64,000 bases of DNA from Phycisphaerae bacterium (GCA_035384605.1 DAOOIV010000012.1:1-64000), one strand, 5' to 3'. Shown: positions 16,547 through 26,969, numbered from the stretch's first letter. The notes: a model not told the origin generated them from the sequence alone. Made by a program: numbers and translations.

Positions 16547-19042
16547 ATGCGATCCATTCCTATCTCGCTGGCTGGTCTGCTATTGGCGTTGCCCGCGGTA
16601 TCCATGGCAGGGGAATCTCTGGTCAACGGCAGCTTCGAGGACGGCACAAACAACGGCTGGATCATCTGGGCCCAAACCTGGGGCACCGGCCAAACCTGGT
16701 ATCACGACCCGCCGGCGGAAACCGACGTGTGCGGGCATGGGCTGACAGCTCCCGACGGCCGCTATTTCGGGGGCATTTCCTACCTGAAGGGTACCACGCC
16801 CGACTTTCAAGGGCACGTGCTCTACCGCCAGCCCCTCGAGGTGAAGAACTGGCATCCCGAGGCAGACAGGGTGAACTACGATCTCGAGCTTTGGGCTCAG
16901 GTGGCCCACTCGGCACAGTACACCGGCTACGAGACGAGGCAGGAGCACATCCTCTGGTGGGCCTTGGATGGAGAAATGCCCCACGACACGGCATTCGTGC
17001 GAATCGGGAACACCGTGGCCGATGGTGATACCATCGAAATCGACACCGGCGGCGTCAACCGTGTCTATGAGTTCTCCACCGACGGCGTTCTCCGCGACCC
17101 TGCCAACGTTCTGGTCGACGTGAGCGCGGCAGGTGGCGGCGCAGGTGTCGCCAACGCCAAGACCAAGCTGGCCATGGCCATTAACGACGATGCCTCGGCT
17201 CCCTGCACCGCGTCGGTCGGCAGCAAAGTGGTGGTCCTGCTTTGGAAAGAGACCTATGCCAACGGCGCCACCAACACCAATCTGAATGATGCCGGCAATG
17301 TCATCGAGGTGACCAACTTCTCCACCCTTCCGGGGACGCCGCAGTATGAAACCAACCAGGACAAACAGTACGACGAGAACGTCCCCATGAAACGCGTGGT
17401 GCTGACGCAACTGAAGACTACGTTTTTCGTGACACGCAACGATGCAAACGAAGTGAACCAATGCTTCACCAACTGGCGGAAGATCAAGCTCAGCGGCAGT
17501 GTCCCGGGAAACCCCAAGGTGGTGGTGCTGGAGATCAGACTCAAAACTGATTCCAGGTTGACCAACCTGCACAACCTCTTTGACGGAGTGGTTTTCTCGG
17601 CCACGGCATCGACGGGCAGCCTCATGGGCAAATTCGAGGGGGATATTCCCAACAGCGACTTCGAAGACCCCCCGTATAACACCCAACACCACGGGGACAA
17701 AACGGGTATTCGATACGACCCGCCCAGTGGCTGGGGCGATCGCCCGCCTCCGCCGCCCGAGGGATACAGGAATTATCTGCGCGACTGGGGCCGGGACGGC
17801 GCCACGCGGGGCCCCGTTGAGGGATACACCAATCCCGGCACAGAACCTCCGCCGCTTCCCCATGGCACCGACCCGCTCGGGGCCTTCACTCCTTCCGGGA
17901 CTCACTTCTGGGGCCGGGCTAACCCTGGGGGCGAAAACGGCACGGGTGTACAAGGGTATTGGGGGCACGTTGTACCTATCCGCAACTGGTCGCCGTGCGC
18001 CACCGGGTTGAGGTTCAAATTGCGGTACCTGACGCTGATGAAAGACAACGCCGGCAGCCAGATCATGGAGTTGTGCTGGGGGGACACGGCTTGGGCCAAG
18101 CAGGCCGGAAACCCCAACCCGGCTACTCGTTCCATCCTCGAACAACCCACCGATGCGCTCAACTTCGACTTGTTGCAGTCGTATCAGGTGCCCTGGATGA
18201 AGATCATCGATTTCAGCACCGCGCTCATCGGCGACGTCTGTGCCACCAAGGGCTTTGTCGAGATCGAGCGGACGGGCGAATTCTCGCCCACGGATCTCAA
18301 TGGGGCCGCCTCTTGTCCGCAGTACATTCTCTTGCGCAACAGCACCCTGTCCTCCACTGCCACGCTGCCCTTCAGCCACTTTTATGACATGGTCGACTTC
18401 TACGCCGAGGCTGTCGTTCCGACCGACGTGCGAATCGTCACCCAGTCGCCCTTGCCGGCAGCGGTTTGCGACAGCCTCTACAACCTTCAGCTTATCGGCT
18501 GCTACGTTGAGCCGCTGAGGTTCTCCGTCGCTTCCGGGAATCTGCCTCCGGGCCTGAAGCTGTCGCCCAACGGGCTGATCTCCGGTCAGCCGAATACGGC
18601 GGGAACCTTTGCCTTTACTGTGCAACTGGAAGACGGCGCGTCCGCCACCGCCACCAAGACCTTTGAGATCACGGTGAACGGCAATTGTTGCGGTCCGGTC
18701 CGCGGAGACTTGGACCGCGACGCCGATGTGGATCAGAGGGACTTTGCCCTCATGCAGCTCTGTTACACCGATTCGGACGGTGGTATACCGATGCCCCCCG
18801 ATGATCCGGACTGCACGTGCGCCGATCTCGACGCCGATGGCGTGGACATCGATCAAGCCGACCTGCTCGTATTCGAGCAGTGCGCCAGCGGCCCGGGAGT
18901 CCCGGCGAATCCGCAGTGTTCGATGGAAGCGTGCTGCCTGACGGAGGGAAAGTGTGTCGAGATCCTTCCGGGGACATGCAGGAACCTGGATGGGGTTCCC
19001 CAGGGCGTCGGGACGACCTGCGAGACGACCAGTTGCCCGTAG
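16547..19042 (+). CDS. Large secreted protein with Ig-like domain, dockerin-like tag and Cys-rich tail
   Basis: 831 residues from ATG 16547; GGAGGG at 16534-16539 is seven bases upstream, whereas ATG 16541 is only one base from it. Signal peptide MRSIPISLAGLLLALPAVSMAG. The first 230 residues and the stretch from about 370 look like jelly-roll carbohydrate-binding modules (NGSFEDGTNNGW, NSDFEDPPYNT). Residues about 627-710 form a putative-Ig (He_PIG) domain (LPPGLKLSPNGLISGQPNTA). Residues about 718-786 are the dockerin-like pair (DLDRDADVDQRDF, DLDADGVDIDQADLLVFEQC). The tail CCLTEGKCVEI...C...C is a cysteine motif often found after such repeats in planctomycetes. It is probably a surface or extracellular binding protein. 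A long antisense open frame is a codon-bias artefact. Confidence 0.75.
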   Translation: MRSIPISLAGLLLALPAVSMAGESLVNGSFEDGTNNGWIIWAQTWGTGQTWYHDPPAETDVCGHGLTAPDGRYFGGISYLKGTTPDFQGHVLYRQPLEVKNWHPEADRVNYDLELWAQVAHSAQYTGYETRQEHILWWALDGEMPHDTAFVRIGNTVADGDTIEIDTGGVNRVYEFSTDGVLRDPANVLVDVSAAGGGAGVANAKTKLAMAINDDASAPCTASVGSKVVVLLWKETYANGATNTNLNDAGNVIEVTNFSTLPGTPQYETNQDKQYDENVPMKRVVLTQLKTTFFVTRNDANEVNQCFTNWRKIKLSGSVPGNPKVVVLEIRLKTDSRLTNLHNLFDGVVFSATASTGSLMGKFEGDIPNSDFEDPPYNTQHHGDKTGIRYDPPSGWGDRPPPPPEGYRNYLRDWGRDGATRGPVEGYTNPGTEPPPLPHGTDPLGAFTPSGTHFWGRANPGGENGTGVQGYWGHVVPIRNWSPCATGLRFKLRYLTLMKDNAGSQIMELCWGDTAWAKQAGNPNPATRSILEQPTDALNFDLLQSYQVPWMKIIDFSTALIGDVCATKGFVEIERTGEFSPTDLNGAASCPQYILLRNSTLSSTATLPFSHFYDMVDFYAEAVVPTDVRIVTQSPLPAAVCDSLYNLQLIGCYVEPLRFSVASGNLPPGLKLSPNGLISGQPNTAGTFAFTVQLEDGASATATKTFEITVNGNCCGPVRGDLDRDADVDQRDFALMQLCYTDSDGGIPMPPDDPDCTCADLDADGVDIDQADLLVFEQCASGPGVPANPQCSMEACCLTEGKCVEILPGTCRNLDGVPQGVGTTCETTSCP

Positions 19043-19204
19043 ACGTCCGCCGGTCGCCCGCGGCACGGCACCCGGTCTGACCACGCGGCCACCATACGCC
19101 TGCGGGACTCAAGCAGGCGAGCGCCTGCCGGTACCCTTGTGAGCCGACACGGACTTGACACGGGCTCGTGGACGAAACAATCGGGAGAATACGTCGCCGG
19201 ATGG

Positions 19205-19210
19205 TATAAT
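19205..19210 (+). promoter_or_regulatory. Candidate -10 element of the SMP-30/dockerin gene
   Basis: A TATAAT preceded by ATGG lies 85 bp before the ATG at 19295. No good -35 is present at 17 bp. The nearest TTGACA (19155-19160) is too far upstream. The call rests on the perfect -10 only. Confidence 0.35.
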
Positions 19211-19294
19211 CAGTATCGCAGGTCCGGGGTGCAGGAGCCGCGCAACATGTGGTTCTCCCCGACACCGTCAGGCTTTTTCTGAGGTTGTTTGTCG

Positions 19295-20731
19295 ATGCAT
19301 CCAAGCCGGTCCTTGGGCGGGTGGTCTGGAAAGCCGCCGGCTGTGCTCGCAGTCCTTGTCGTTCTGCTGGGCACGGTCGGCCGGACCCCGGCCTCCGGCG
19401 GCCTGATCGCGCCGGGGGCCACCCTGGTTCCCGTTCGCAGTGATTCACGCTTCTATGAAGGCCCCTCCTGGGACACGTTCACGGAAAAGCTTTACTTCTC
19501 GGCGTTGTCCACGAATGAGCTGTTCCGCCTGACTCCGCCGGACACGAGCGCGCTCTGGATGAGTGACACTCGTGGGATTAACGGAACCTACCTCGCCAAC
19601 GATGGACGCCTTCTCTGCGCCCAGGGCAGCGCCAGGCGCATTCTCAGCCTCCGAATCGGACCCAACGGCCCGGAAGACCCCATCATCCTGGCCGAGAACC
19701 CCGTATGGAATGCCCCGAACGACTTGTGCCAGACGCCCGCAGGCGACATCTACTTCACCACTCCGGACTTCGGTGCTCAGACGACCAGCAAGGTCTATCG
19801 TCTCACCTCCACGGGCGCCACAACCGCCGTGATTACCGATATGCCCTTGTGCAATGGTATCATCGGTTCGCTTGACGGGAGCATCCTCTACGTTTCCGAC
19901 AGCTCCAGGAAGTGGTGGCGGTCGTACCCCGTCAATCCCGATGGCAGCGTCGGTGCCGGCTCGTTGTTTTTCAACCCCTCGACGCCCAACCAGAACGACC
20001 CCGACGGTATGACCATTGACGAGTTCGGCAACCTCTACTTTGCCGGCCGGGGCGGTTTCTGGATCGTCTCGCCCGACGGTCAGCAGCTCGATATGGTCGC
20101 TGTGCCCGAGTTCGTCACCAACCTGACTTTCGGCGGCACCGACGGCCGCACGTTGTATATCACCTGCGACGGCAAGCTGTACAGTCTGGCCATGGAGGTC
20201 CGCGGCGGACGCTGGCACAACGTGCCCGAAGATAATCAGCCGCCTGCCGTCAACGCGGGACCCGATTTGCGAACCACCTCGCGATTCCCCACCGCATGGC
20301 TCGACGGCAGCGTCACCGATGATGGATTGCCCGACCCCCCCGGAGCACTCACGGTGGCATGGTCGAAAGTCAGCGGCCCGGGGGATGTGGATTGGTCGGC
20401 CCCCACGGCAGCCCGCACTCTGGCGACGTTCTCGACCGTCGGCACATATGTGTTGCAGTTGATGGCCTACGACGGGATCCGATCCGCTATTGACCAGGTT
20501 ACGGTCAGAGTACTGCGGGTCGGGGATCTTGACGACGACACGAGTGTCGACCAGGACGATGTTGCCTTGTTCCGTGAGTGCGTGACCGGCAGCGGTAACG
20601 GCCCGCCGATAACAGCTTGCGAGTTGGCCGACATCGACGCCGATCAGGACGTTGATCAGACCGATTTCGGCCTCCTCCAACGCTGCATCAGCGGACCAGG
20701 TGCCTACTCAGACCCCCACTGCGCCGGATGA
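19295..20731 (+). CDS. Secreted SMP-30/gluconolactonase-like propeller with dockerin-like tag
   Basis: 478 residues from ATG 19295; a TTG six bases earlier is less likely. Signal sequence AVLAVLVVLLGTVGRTPASG. Residues about 40-300 match the SMP-30/gluconolactonase propeller (FYEGPSWDTFTEKLYFSAL, GTYLANDGRLLCAQGSARRI, APNDLCQTPAGDIYFTTPDFG, DPDGMTIDEFGNLYFAGRGG). Next comes a PKD-like beta-sandwich (PPAVNAGPDLRT ... GTYVLQLMAYDG). The C-terminus is the tag (DLDDDTSVDQDDVALFREC, DIDADQDVDQTDFGLLQRC) with the four conserved cysteines. It probably hydrolyses a sugar lactone outside the cytoplasm; the substrate is unknown. Confidence 0.82.
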   Translation: MHPSRSLGGWSGKPPAVLAVLVVLLGTVGRTPASGGLIAPGATLVPVRSDSRFYEGPSWDTFTEKLYFSALSTNELFRLTPPDTSALWMSDTRGINGTYLANDGRLLCAQGSARRILSLRIGPNGPEDPIILAENPVWNAPNDLCQTPAGDIYFTTPDFGAQTTSKVYRLTSTGATTAVITDMPLCNGIIGSLDGSILYVSDSSRKWWRSYPVNPDGSVGAGSLFFNPSTPNQNDPDGMTIDEFGNLYFAGRGGFWIVSPDGQQLDMVAVPEFVTNLTFGGTDGRTLYITCDGKLYSLAMEVRGGRWHNVPEDNQPPAVNAGPDLRTTSRFPTAWLDGSVTDDGLPDPPGALTVAWSKVSGPGDVDWSAPTAARTLATFSTVGTYVLQLMAYDGIRSAIDQVTVRVLRVGDLDDDTSVDQDDVALFRECVTGSGNGPPITACELADIDADQDVDQTDFGLLQRCISGPGAYSDPHCAG

Positions 20732-20990
20732 TCTGAGACCGGTCTCGACGCTTCCCACAGTGCCTCGGAGTCGGGGCGCCGTGCAAAATCAAGTGCCGCT
20801 TTTCAGGACGGCACGCGCGGCAGGCGGCACATGGTCTTCGAGACGCAAGGCGCCGGACGAAATGACGCAAGTACGACCCCACTAGTGCGGCCGGCTGCAA
20901 TCATGGTAGAATACTCTACTATACTTTGCTCATTCGTCGCGGATCGCACAGAACGCTTGGACCGACACCCAGCTCACGAGGGAATGACAC

Positions 20991-23084
20991 ATGACTGATC
21001 CGAGAGCCTGCCCGCCCGCATCTCCCTGTCCCCCAAACGCGCATCGGCCCGCAGGTCCCAGACACCTTCGCTGGCAGTGGTTGTTCCCGGTCGCCGGCTT
21101 GCTCTCCTTGATCTGGTTCCTCGCTCGCGTCGTGCCCAAGCCGTTACGGGCGACCTATCCGTGCCAGCGCATCGCCGCACCGATGGCGGGGGGCTTCGTT
21201 CTGTGGATCGTCGGCGCCATTACCTCGGCACTTGCTTATCGCAAGGCCCGCGCACTGCTCGGGCGAGCACAACTTAAGCTCGCGCTCGCTTGTTTCGCGG
21301 TGGCTGCGGTCGCAGGCGTCATTGCGGTTTATTACACGCCGGATCGGTTTGCGGAGGCGGCCAATCCAGAGCCCAATGCTCCCATCGGCGAAGCCAAAGG
21401 CATCTTCCCCGGTCGGGTCGTCTGGGTCCATGATCCTGATGCGACCGATTGGGTGGGGCCGGGCTATGGCCACTGGTGGGAACCAGCTCACACCAATCAG
21501 ACCGTCGTTGACGCCATGATGTCGCGAGCCATTCGTTCCCTGACCGGCCAGACCTCCGACACGGCCGCTTGGGACGCCCTGATCCGTCATTTCAACGTGA
21601 CCCACGGTCGCGGCAACGTCGGATACACCCCGGGCGAGAAAGTGGCCATCAAGGTCAATTTTGTCGGCTTTATCGACATGGGCGGATGGGGCGGCGTCGA
21701 TCCCAATACCTACAATCTCGTCAGCAAACAGGATTACATGAACACGTCTCCGCAGATGATGCTGGCACTGCTCCGCCAACTCGTGAATGTCGTCGGCGTC
21801 AACCAGGCGGACATCTCGATAGGAGATCCGGTCTGCCTGTTCGCGAACGAATACTACAACCTCTTGCACGACGAGTTCCCCAATGTGCGGTATCTCGATC
21901 ATCTGGGCAAGTTTGGCCGAACCAAGCCGCAGGCGTCGACCGTCAATTTCTATTTCAGCTCTCGCCCGAGCGGGGTGACGCAGGACAAGATTCTGGCCCC
22001 TTATGCCGAGGCTGCCTACTTCATCAACTTGGCGAACTTGAAAAGCCATACTTCCGCAGGGGTCACACTGTGCGGAAAAAACTACTACGGCTTCCTGCGA
22101 CTGCCGACCGAAGGCGGTTATTACAACTTGCACGATAGCTTGCCCGAGTATGTCACAGGCATGGGACGCTACAGATGCATGGTCGACCTCATGGGCCACG
22201 CCCATACCGGCGGCAAGGCCCTTCTCTACCTCATCGACGGCCTCTATGCGGGTGTGCACCCGATCGAGGTTGCCCCGCGCAAATGGTACACCGATCCCTT
22301 CAACGGTGATTGGACCTCCAGCCTGTTCATCTCCCAGGATCCCATCGCCATCGATTCGGTTTGCTTTGACTTCCTTTGGGCCGAGTGGACCGACTACCCC
22401 CATATGTCCGGGGCCGATGATTACCTGCATGAAGGAGCCTTGGCCGACAATCCACTTTCAGGCACCTTCTACGACCCCGATCATCCCACCCCCACCGTGC
22501 GAATGGCCAGTCTCGGCGTCCATGAGCATTGGAACAACCCTCGGGACCGCCAATACAGCCGGAACCTGGGCACCGGCAACGGCATCGAACTGGTCAAAGG
22601 CGGCTGCCCCGTCGCGGTGATCGCTGCCGATCCCACGTCCGGAAAAGCACCGCTCACCGTGAACTTCGACGGCTCCGCATCCTATGACACCGACCCGGCG
22701 GGTTTCATCGTCGAGTATCATTGGGATTTCGAGACTGACGGAACCGTCGATGCAACCGGACCGAGTGCCACTCATACATACACCAGCGTTGGCGACCATC
22801 TCGCGTCGTTGACGGTCATCGATAACGACGGCGAGCGCGAGACCAGCAGCCTCCGGATCTCCGTTGAGTACCAACCGGGCGACTTCGACGCCGACTACGA
22901 CGTCGACCAGGCGGACTTCGGCACCGAACAGGGTTGTCTCAGTGGAAATGGAACGAATGTCTCCGGCATCTGCGTCCGTGCGGATCTGGACCACGACGGC
23001 GATGTCGATGCCGTTGACATCGAGATCTTCCGCGGCTGTCTGAGCGGAGCTGACGTGCCGGCCGAGCGGGATTGTGCCGATTAA
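20991..23084 (+). CDS. Membrane-anchored DUF362 protein with PKD domain and dockerin-like tag
   Basis: 697 residues. Three hydrophobic helices lie near the N-terminus (about residues 28-45, 65-82, 96-113), preceded by a Pro-rich cytoplasmic segment. Residues about 215-480 match DUF362 (VAIKVNFVGF, MMLALLRQLVNVVGVNQADISIGDP, AYFINLANLKSHTSAGVTLCGKN, FISQDPIAIDSVCFDFL). DUF362 proteins are often linked to iron-sulfur ferredoxin-like proteins, but no CxxCxxC cluster is seen here. A PKD domain follows (about 540-625: NFDGSASYDTDPAGFIVEYH) and then the tag (DFDADYDVDQADF, DLDHDGDVDAVDIEIFRGC). The combination of membrane helices, DUF362 and tag is unusual. Function is unknown. Confidence 0.78.
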   Translation: MTDPRACPPASPCPPNAHRPAGPRHLRWQWLFPVAGLLSLIWFLARVVPKPLRATYPCQRIAAPMAGGFVLWIVGAITSALAYRKARALLGRAQLKLALACFAVAAVAGVIAVYYTPDRFAEAANPEPNAPIGEAKGIFPGRVVWVHDPDATDWVGPGYGHWWEPAHTNQTVVDAMMSRAIRSLTGQTSDTAAWDALIRHFNVTHGRGNVGYTPGEKVAIKVNFVGFIDMGGWGGVDPNTYNLVSKQDYMNTSPQMMLALLRQLVNVVGVNQADISIGDPVCLFANEYYNLLHDEFPNVRYLDHLGKFGRTKPQASTVNFYFSSRPSGVTQDKILAPYAEAAYFINLANLKSHTSAGVTLCGKNYYGFLRLPTEGGYYNLHDSLPEYVTGMGRYRCMVDLMGHAHTGGKALLYLIDGLYAGVHPIEVAPRKWYTDPFNGDWTSSLFISQDPIAIDSVCFDFLWAEWTDYPHMSGADDYLHEGALADNPLSGTFYDPDHPTPTVRMASLGVHEHWNNPRDRQYSRNLGTGNGIELVKGGCPVAVIAADPTSGKAPLTVNFDGSASYDTDPAGFIVEYHWDFETDGTVDATGPSATHTYTSVGDHLASLTVIDNDGERETSSLRISVEYQPGDFDADYDVDQADFGTEQGCLSGNGTNVSGICVRADLDHDGDVDAVDIEIFRGCLSGADVPAERDCAD

Positions 23085-23372
23085 GACACATCGGTCGCTC
23101 CCGGCAGATCCAGAGCAAAGACAACCGCTTGCTCCTTCCCCGGGTTGTGTCTGCCATAAGAACAATCGGCTGCCTGGGGAAACAGGTAACCGATCGTGGA
23201 GCGCCGCCTCGTTGACCACTCAGCCTGGGCGTGTTCCAGCGATTTTTCAGAAACATAAACCCGACCTATTCCGCATCGGGTCTTCGCCCTCCTCTTAACC
23301 AACCTCTGCTGTTCACCCATGTCCGCATGAGCGGGACTCTGACAACTCATGCGATTTTTTCTATGTCGGCCT

Positions 23373-23401
23373 TGATTCATCACTAGGGCTGTGATACATT
23401 G
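23373..23401 (+). promoter_or_regulatory. Candidate promoter of the pseudopilin gene
   Basis: TTGATT (23373-23378) and TACATT (23396-23401) are separated by 17 bp, 82 bp before the pseudopilin ATG. The rest of the 399-bp gap between 23085 and 23483 shows no gene. Confidence 0.45.
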
Positions 23402-23483
23402 AGATATGTGTGAGAGCCTGTCGGAGTAGGCGCAATGCACCTGTAAGAGCGACCGTCGCCCATCGTGGTGGAGGAAGTGCGCA

Positions 23484-24416
23484 ATGCAACGGACATGCAA
23501 AAAAACGCCGCCAGTTTGTGGCTTCACCCTGATCGAAGTCCTCGTCGTCGTCGCGATCATTGCTTTGTTGGTGGCAATACTGTTACCGTCCCTGAGCCGG
23601 GCGAGAGCACAGGCCCGCAGCGTTGCCTGCCTGAACAACCTCAGACAGATCGGTATGGCCGTGCAGCAGTATGCCGTCCAGAACGCCGACATCGTCCCGC
23701 GGGCATGCAATGATTTCGATCCGACCAACTGGGCCGTGGTCGCGGCCAGGTCAATCGGAGCTATCAAGCGAATTCCCGCAGGCTTTACCGTCAATCAGCT
23801 CAGGGTCGCGGAAATCGAGTTGCTGCATTGCCCGGAGCGGATGTTGTCGATGGATTACCCGTTCCTGGATTACGTCGTCAGCTCCATGGACCCCGACGGC
23901 CCCCGAGCAGGAGGCGAAACCGGCACACCCAACCCAACCGGAGAGTGGTACCAAGTATATCATTTCCAGGCATCAACGGCACCTCGCTGCCGGACTAATA
24001 CCTACCGCAGCCCGGGCGAGGTCGTGTATCTGTTGGATGCCGAGCGGGAGGATCGCAACACGGCGTCCGTGGGCGCGATCTCACTCGCCCAGGCTCATCA
24101 GAATTATCGTACCAACCAGGCCACCGAGTGGTGGATGGGTGTGATGGATGTATGGCGGGGACTTCATGTGCCGCAGGGCAAGAATAACATCAACACTTCC
24201 GACGCGCCGGGCCCGCGGCGGGCAGCCAGAAACATGCATCTGGGTCGGTTCACCAACGCGGTGTTCATGGACGGGCACGCCGCGGGGGTGCCGCTGGCCC
24301 AACGCTCGCTGCCTACGGGCCAGCCGGATCATATAGCACAGTACGCCTATTGGCTCAGGCTCTTGGGCGTGAAGAATGCGGCGACGATCGCCGCGCTCGA
24401 CCCGGATTTGCAGTGA
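23484..24416 (+). CDS. Prepilin-type protein (type II secretion pseudopilin / DUF1559-like)
   Basis: 310 residues; GGAGGAAG sits seven bases before the ATG. A short basic leader ends at the prepilin peptidase site in [18 protein letters not shown], with Glu at position +5, followed by the hydrophobic stalk helix and the [13 protein letters not shown] segment. The globular part follows, ending in a DGH box ([11 protein letters not shown]) found in planctomycete H-x9-DG pilin-like proteins. It would be cleaved and N-methylated, then assembled in a pseudopilus or minor pilus. It stands alone between dockerin-protein genes, which hints that it could serve their export (inference). Confidence 0.9.
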   Translation: MQRTCKKTPPVCGFTLIEVLVVVAIIALLVAILLPSLSRARAQARSVACLNNLRQIGMAVQQYAVQNADIVPRACNDFDPTNWAVVAARSIGAIKRIPAGFTVNQLRVAEIELLHCPERMLSMDYPFLDYVVSSMDPDGPRAGGETGTPNPTGEWYQVYHFQASTAPRCRTNTYRSPGEVVYLLDAEREDRNTASVGAISLAQAHQNYRTNQATEWWMGVMDVWRGLHVPQGKNNINTSDAPGPRRAARNMHLGRFTNAVFMDGHAAGVPLAQRSLPTGQPDHIAQYAYWLRLLGVKNAATIAALDPDLQ

Positions 24417-24629
24417 GGCCTTCGGACCTCGCGCAGTTCGTGACAGTGCGGGAAGGAGGATAACAGCCGGACAAAACGGTGCGAAAAACCGCATTGCCTG
24501 CGTATGAGGCGCTGCTATCGCGTAAAGGACGTTCCGAACAGAAACAGGCTTGGGAGGCTCGGTCTTCGCGTCGGGGACAGGCTCCGAGCCGGACAGATTG
24601 TCAACATTTTGGTAGAGGAGGTTGGACCA

Positions 24630-26969
24630 ATGAGAAGAATGCTTCCTGTGTTAATGGCTCTGCTGGCGATCCCTGCGGTCGCGCAAGCGGGTGAAGTGAT
24701 CGAGGTGCTCTCGGAGGACTTCGAGAGCGGACTGGATGCGTGGACGACGGGAAGGACCCCGTATGTCGACGATTACCCCGATCGAATGAACGTGTTCGAC
24801 GGAAGCGGCGCGGTTATTTCGAGCGATCCAAGGGACCAGAACATGTTCGGCCCCATGTCAGACGACTGGGGCGTCTGGGGCAACAGCCAGTGCGTGGGTC
24901 AGTCCAGCAAGACATGGGACGGAACCTCGGACCACTGGATCCAGAAGCAGTGGCCGGGAGCCTTAGCCCCGGGAACGTACAGCGTGACATTGGAGTATGA
25001 CTTCTATGTGTACGCGGACCCCGCAACCCTCTGCGGCGGTCGCTGGGAAGTGGGCAATCGAGTCTATCTGCTGACGGACGAAGACTTCGACTACCCCTGC
25101 TTCAACTTCGACAATCACGAGAACCTCGAGGCGCCCGGGTTCAAAGTCGACTACTGGCCCGGCTATGAGAACTACGCCACCTGTCAGGACGTGGGCGGCG
25201 AGCTCCGATGCGTCGGCCCGGCCAGCGGAAGCGGCGAGCAGCCTTGCACCGTCACCACCGACTGCCAGAATGCCGGGGCCACGCCCACCGCCTGGATCTA
25301 CAACGGCAAGTGGCGCCGCGTGACCTGGGAGGCCACGGTGACCACCACCACTGGAAACCTCGAACTGCGTCTCCTCAAGCACGAAAAGTGCAGCGGCCTC
25401 GAGACCGTCGCCTGGGACGACGTTGACCTTGTGATCAGGGACGCAAGCGAGCAGGTGGTGTTCGAGTTCCACGACAACTTCGATGGCCCCGATCCGCTCG
25501 CCGACTGGACCCAGGTGATCAGTTGTCGCGAGCCGGTCTCCAATAACGATGAACCCAAGCTCTTTGCCGCGAACGATCCGCTGCTCTACAAGAACATCGA
25601 TAATCCGGGATCACAGTCGGCAGGATATTCGTCCGCCGAGTATTTCAAAGACAAGACCGGGCACGCTTGGATGAAGCGGTTGTTCCCCAACGCCCTGCCC
25701 CCCGGCACTTCCGGGACCATGCGACTCGAATTCGATTGGTATGTCTATCGCAGGCTGCAGAACGATGGGGTGGACAATGACAGCCCGACGGTCTTTCCTG
25801 CGCCCGACGGCGCCGGTATCTACGGCCCGAATACCGGTTACCCGGGCTCGGTGTCCGTCGGCTACGCCTCGAACCTCATTAGGGACGGTATCCGGTACGC
25901 CTGGATTCAGAAGCAATTCCCGTCAGCACTTCCCGCGGGCACCTACGACGTGACCTGGGAAATGGACCTCTACGTCTACTCCATCAAGACCGGGGATTAC
26001 GCCCATGGCAACCGCCTCTATTTGCTGACCGATACGGCCTACAACAACCCGACCTGGAATCCGGACGGAAGCATGCCGGCGAACAGCGGCGGCAGCTTCC
26101 GCGTCAGCTATTGGAACAAGGCTCCCGGCCAGACGGTCGTGAACGGGCAGTGGGCCCACGTCGTCATCTCCAGGACCGGGGCCACCGCCTTTGCCACCGC
26201 CTCGGGAAATCTGGAGATTCGCCTCCTGGCCGACGACAAGGAAGGCGGAGCCCAGACCGTCGCTTGGGATAACTTGAGCATCACTGTAACCGACCCGAAC
26301 CAGGGTAACGCCGTCGTTTGGACGTATTCCGACGATTTCGAGAGCGGCCTTGCCGGCTGGACACAGATGGTTCGGCCCAACGATTCGCATGACTGGCAGG
26401 ATCCCTGGTGGCTCGGCAACAAGGTCTACGTCTTTACCGACGACTTGTACGACCAGAATAACCCTGACATCTTTTACAACGCTCAATTCCAGGTTGCCCG
26501 CTGGCCTGGGGACAATGATAGCGATGGGACCCCGGAACCCGAGCAGCCGTGGAACGGCATATGGTGGCGAAAGGTCATTGAGCGGCCGTTCACAACCACA
26601 ACCGGCAACATCGATGTCCGACTTCTGACTCGTCAGAAGTATGCGGGCAAAGACTCCTTGGAGGGTTATGCTCCCGAGGTTGCGGCGTGGGACAACGTGA
26701 AATTGTCATTCATCCTGCCCTGTAACCCGGTTCGTTTCGATGCGGACGACGATGGAGATGTCGACCAGGCCGACTTCGCCGTCCTGCAGGCGTGTTACAC
26801 GGGCGCTGATGACCCGGATGAAATCTTCAATGCCGAGGCCTGCCGCTGCGTGAATTCGGACGGCGATTCGGACATTGACGCCGAGGACGTCGCCGCCTTT
26901 GAGGCGTGTGCCTCCGGCCCGGGTGTCCTCGCCAACGTCAATTGCGACAACGCGCTGTCGCCGCCGTAA
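24630..26969 (+). CDS. Secreted repeat protein with dockerin-like tag
   Basis: 779 residues from ATG 24630; GAGGAGG is eight bases upstream, and a longer frame from 24504 lacks a signal peptide. Signal MRRMLPVLMALLAIPAVAQAG. The body has a roughly 200-residue module repeated about three times: each has a FESGL.W start, a W(I/M)(Q/K)(K/R)..P.AL..GT core, a RVYLLTD..Y segment and a TTTGNLE(I/L)RLL..(K/R) end, as in jelly-roll carbohydrate-binding domains. The middle copy is shortened. The tag closes the protein (DADDDGDVDQADFAVLQAC, SDGDSDIDAEDVAAFEAC). It is probably a surface-binding protein; no catalytic residues were found. Confidence 0.75.
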   Translation: MRRMLPVLMALLAIPAVAQAGEVIEVLSEDFESGLDAWTTGRTPYVDDYPDRMNVFDGSGAVISSDPRDQNMFGPMSDDWGVWGNSQCVGQSSKTWDGTSDHWIQKQWPGALAPGTYSVTLEYDFYVYADPATLCGGRWEVGNRVYLLTDEDFDYPCFNFDNHENLEAPGFKVDYWPGYENYATCQDVGGELRCVGPASGSGEQPCTVTTDCQNAGATPTAWIYNGKWRRVTWEATVTTTTGNLELRLLKHEKCSGLETVAWDDVDLVIRDASEQVVFEFHDNFDGPDPLADWTQVISCREPVSNNDEPKLFAANDPLLYKNIDNPGSQSAGYSSAEYFKDKTGHAWMKRLFPNALPPGTSGTMRLEFDWYVYRRLQNDGVDNDSPTVFPAPDGAGIYGPNTGYPGSVSVGYASNLIRDGIRYAWIQKQFPSALPAGTYDVTWEMDLYVYSIKTGDYAHGNRLYLLTDTAYNNPTWNPDGSMPANSGGSFRVSYWNKAPGQTVVNGQWAHVVISRTGATAFATASGNLEIRLLADDKEGGAQTVAWDNLSITVTDPNQGNAVVWTYSDDFESGLAGWTQMVRPNDSHDWQDPWWLGNKVYVFTDDLYDQNNPDIFYNAQFQVARWPGDNDSDGTPEPEQPWNGIWWRKVIERPFTTTTGNIDVRLLTRQKYAGKDSLEGYAPEVAAWDNVKLSFILPCNPVRFDADDDGDVDQADFAVLQACYTGADDPDEIFNAEACRCVNSDGDSDIDAEDVAAFEACASGPGVLANVNCDNALSPP

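Noticed and set aside
16580..19084. Long minus-strand open frame (834 codons) opposite the large dockerin protein
   Set aside because: The plus strand has a signal peptide, Ig-like domain and dockerin loops. The antisense frame has no recognisable domain and results from codon bias in GC-rich DNA.
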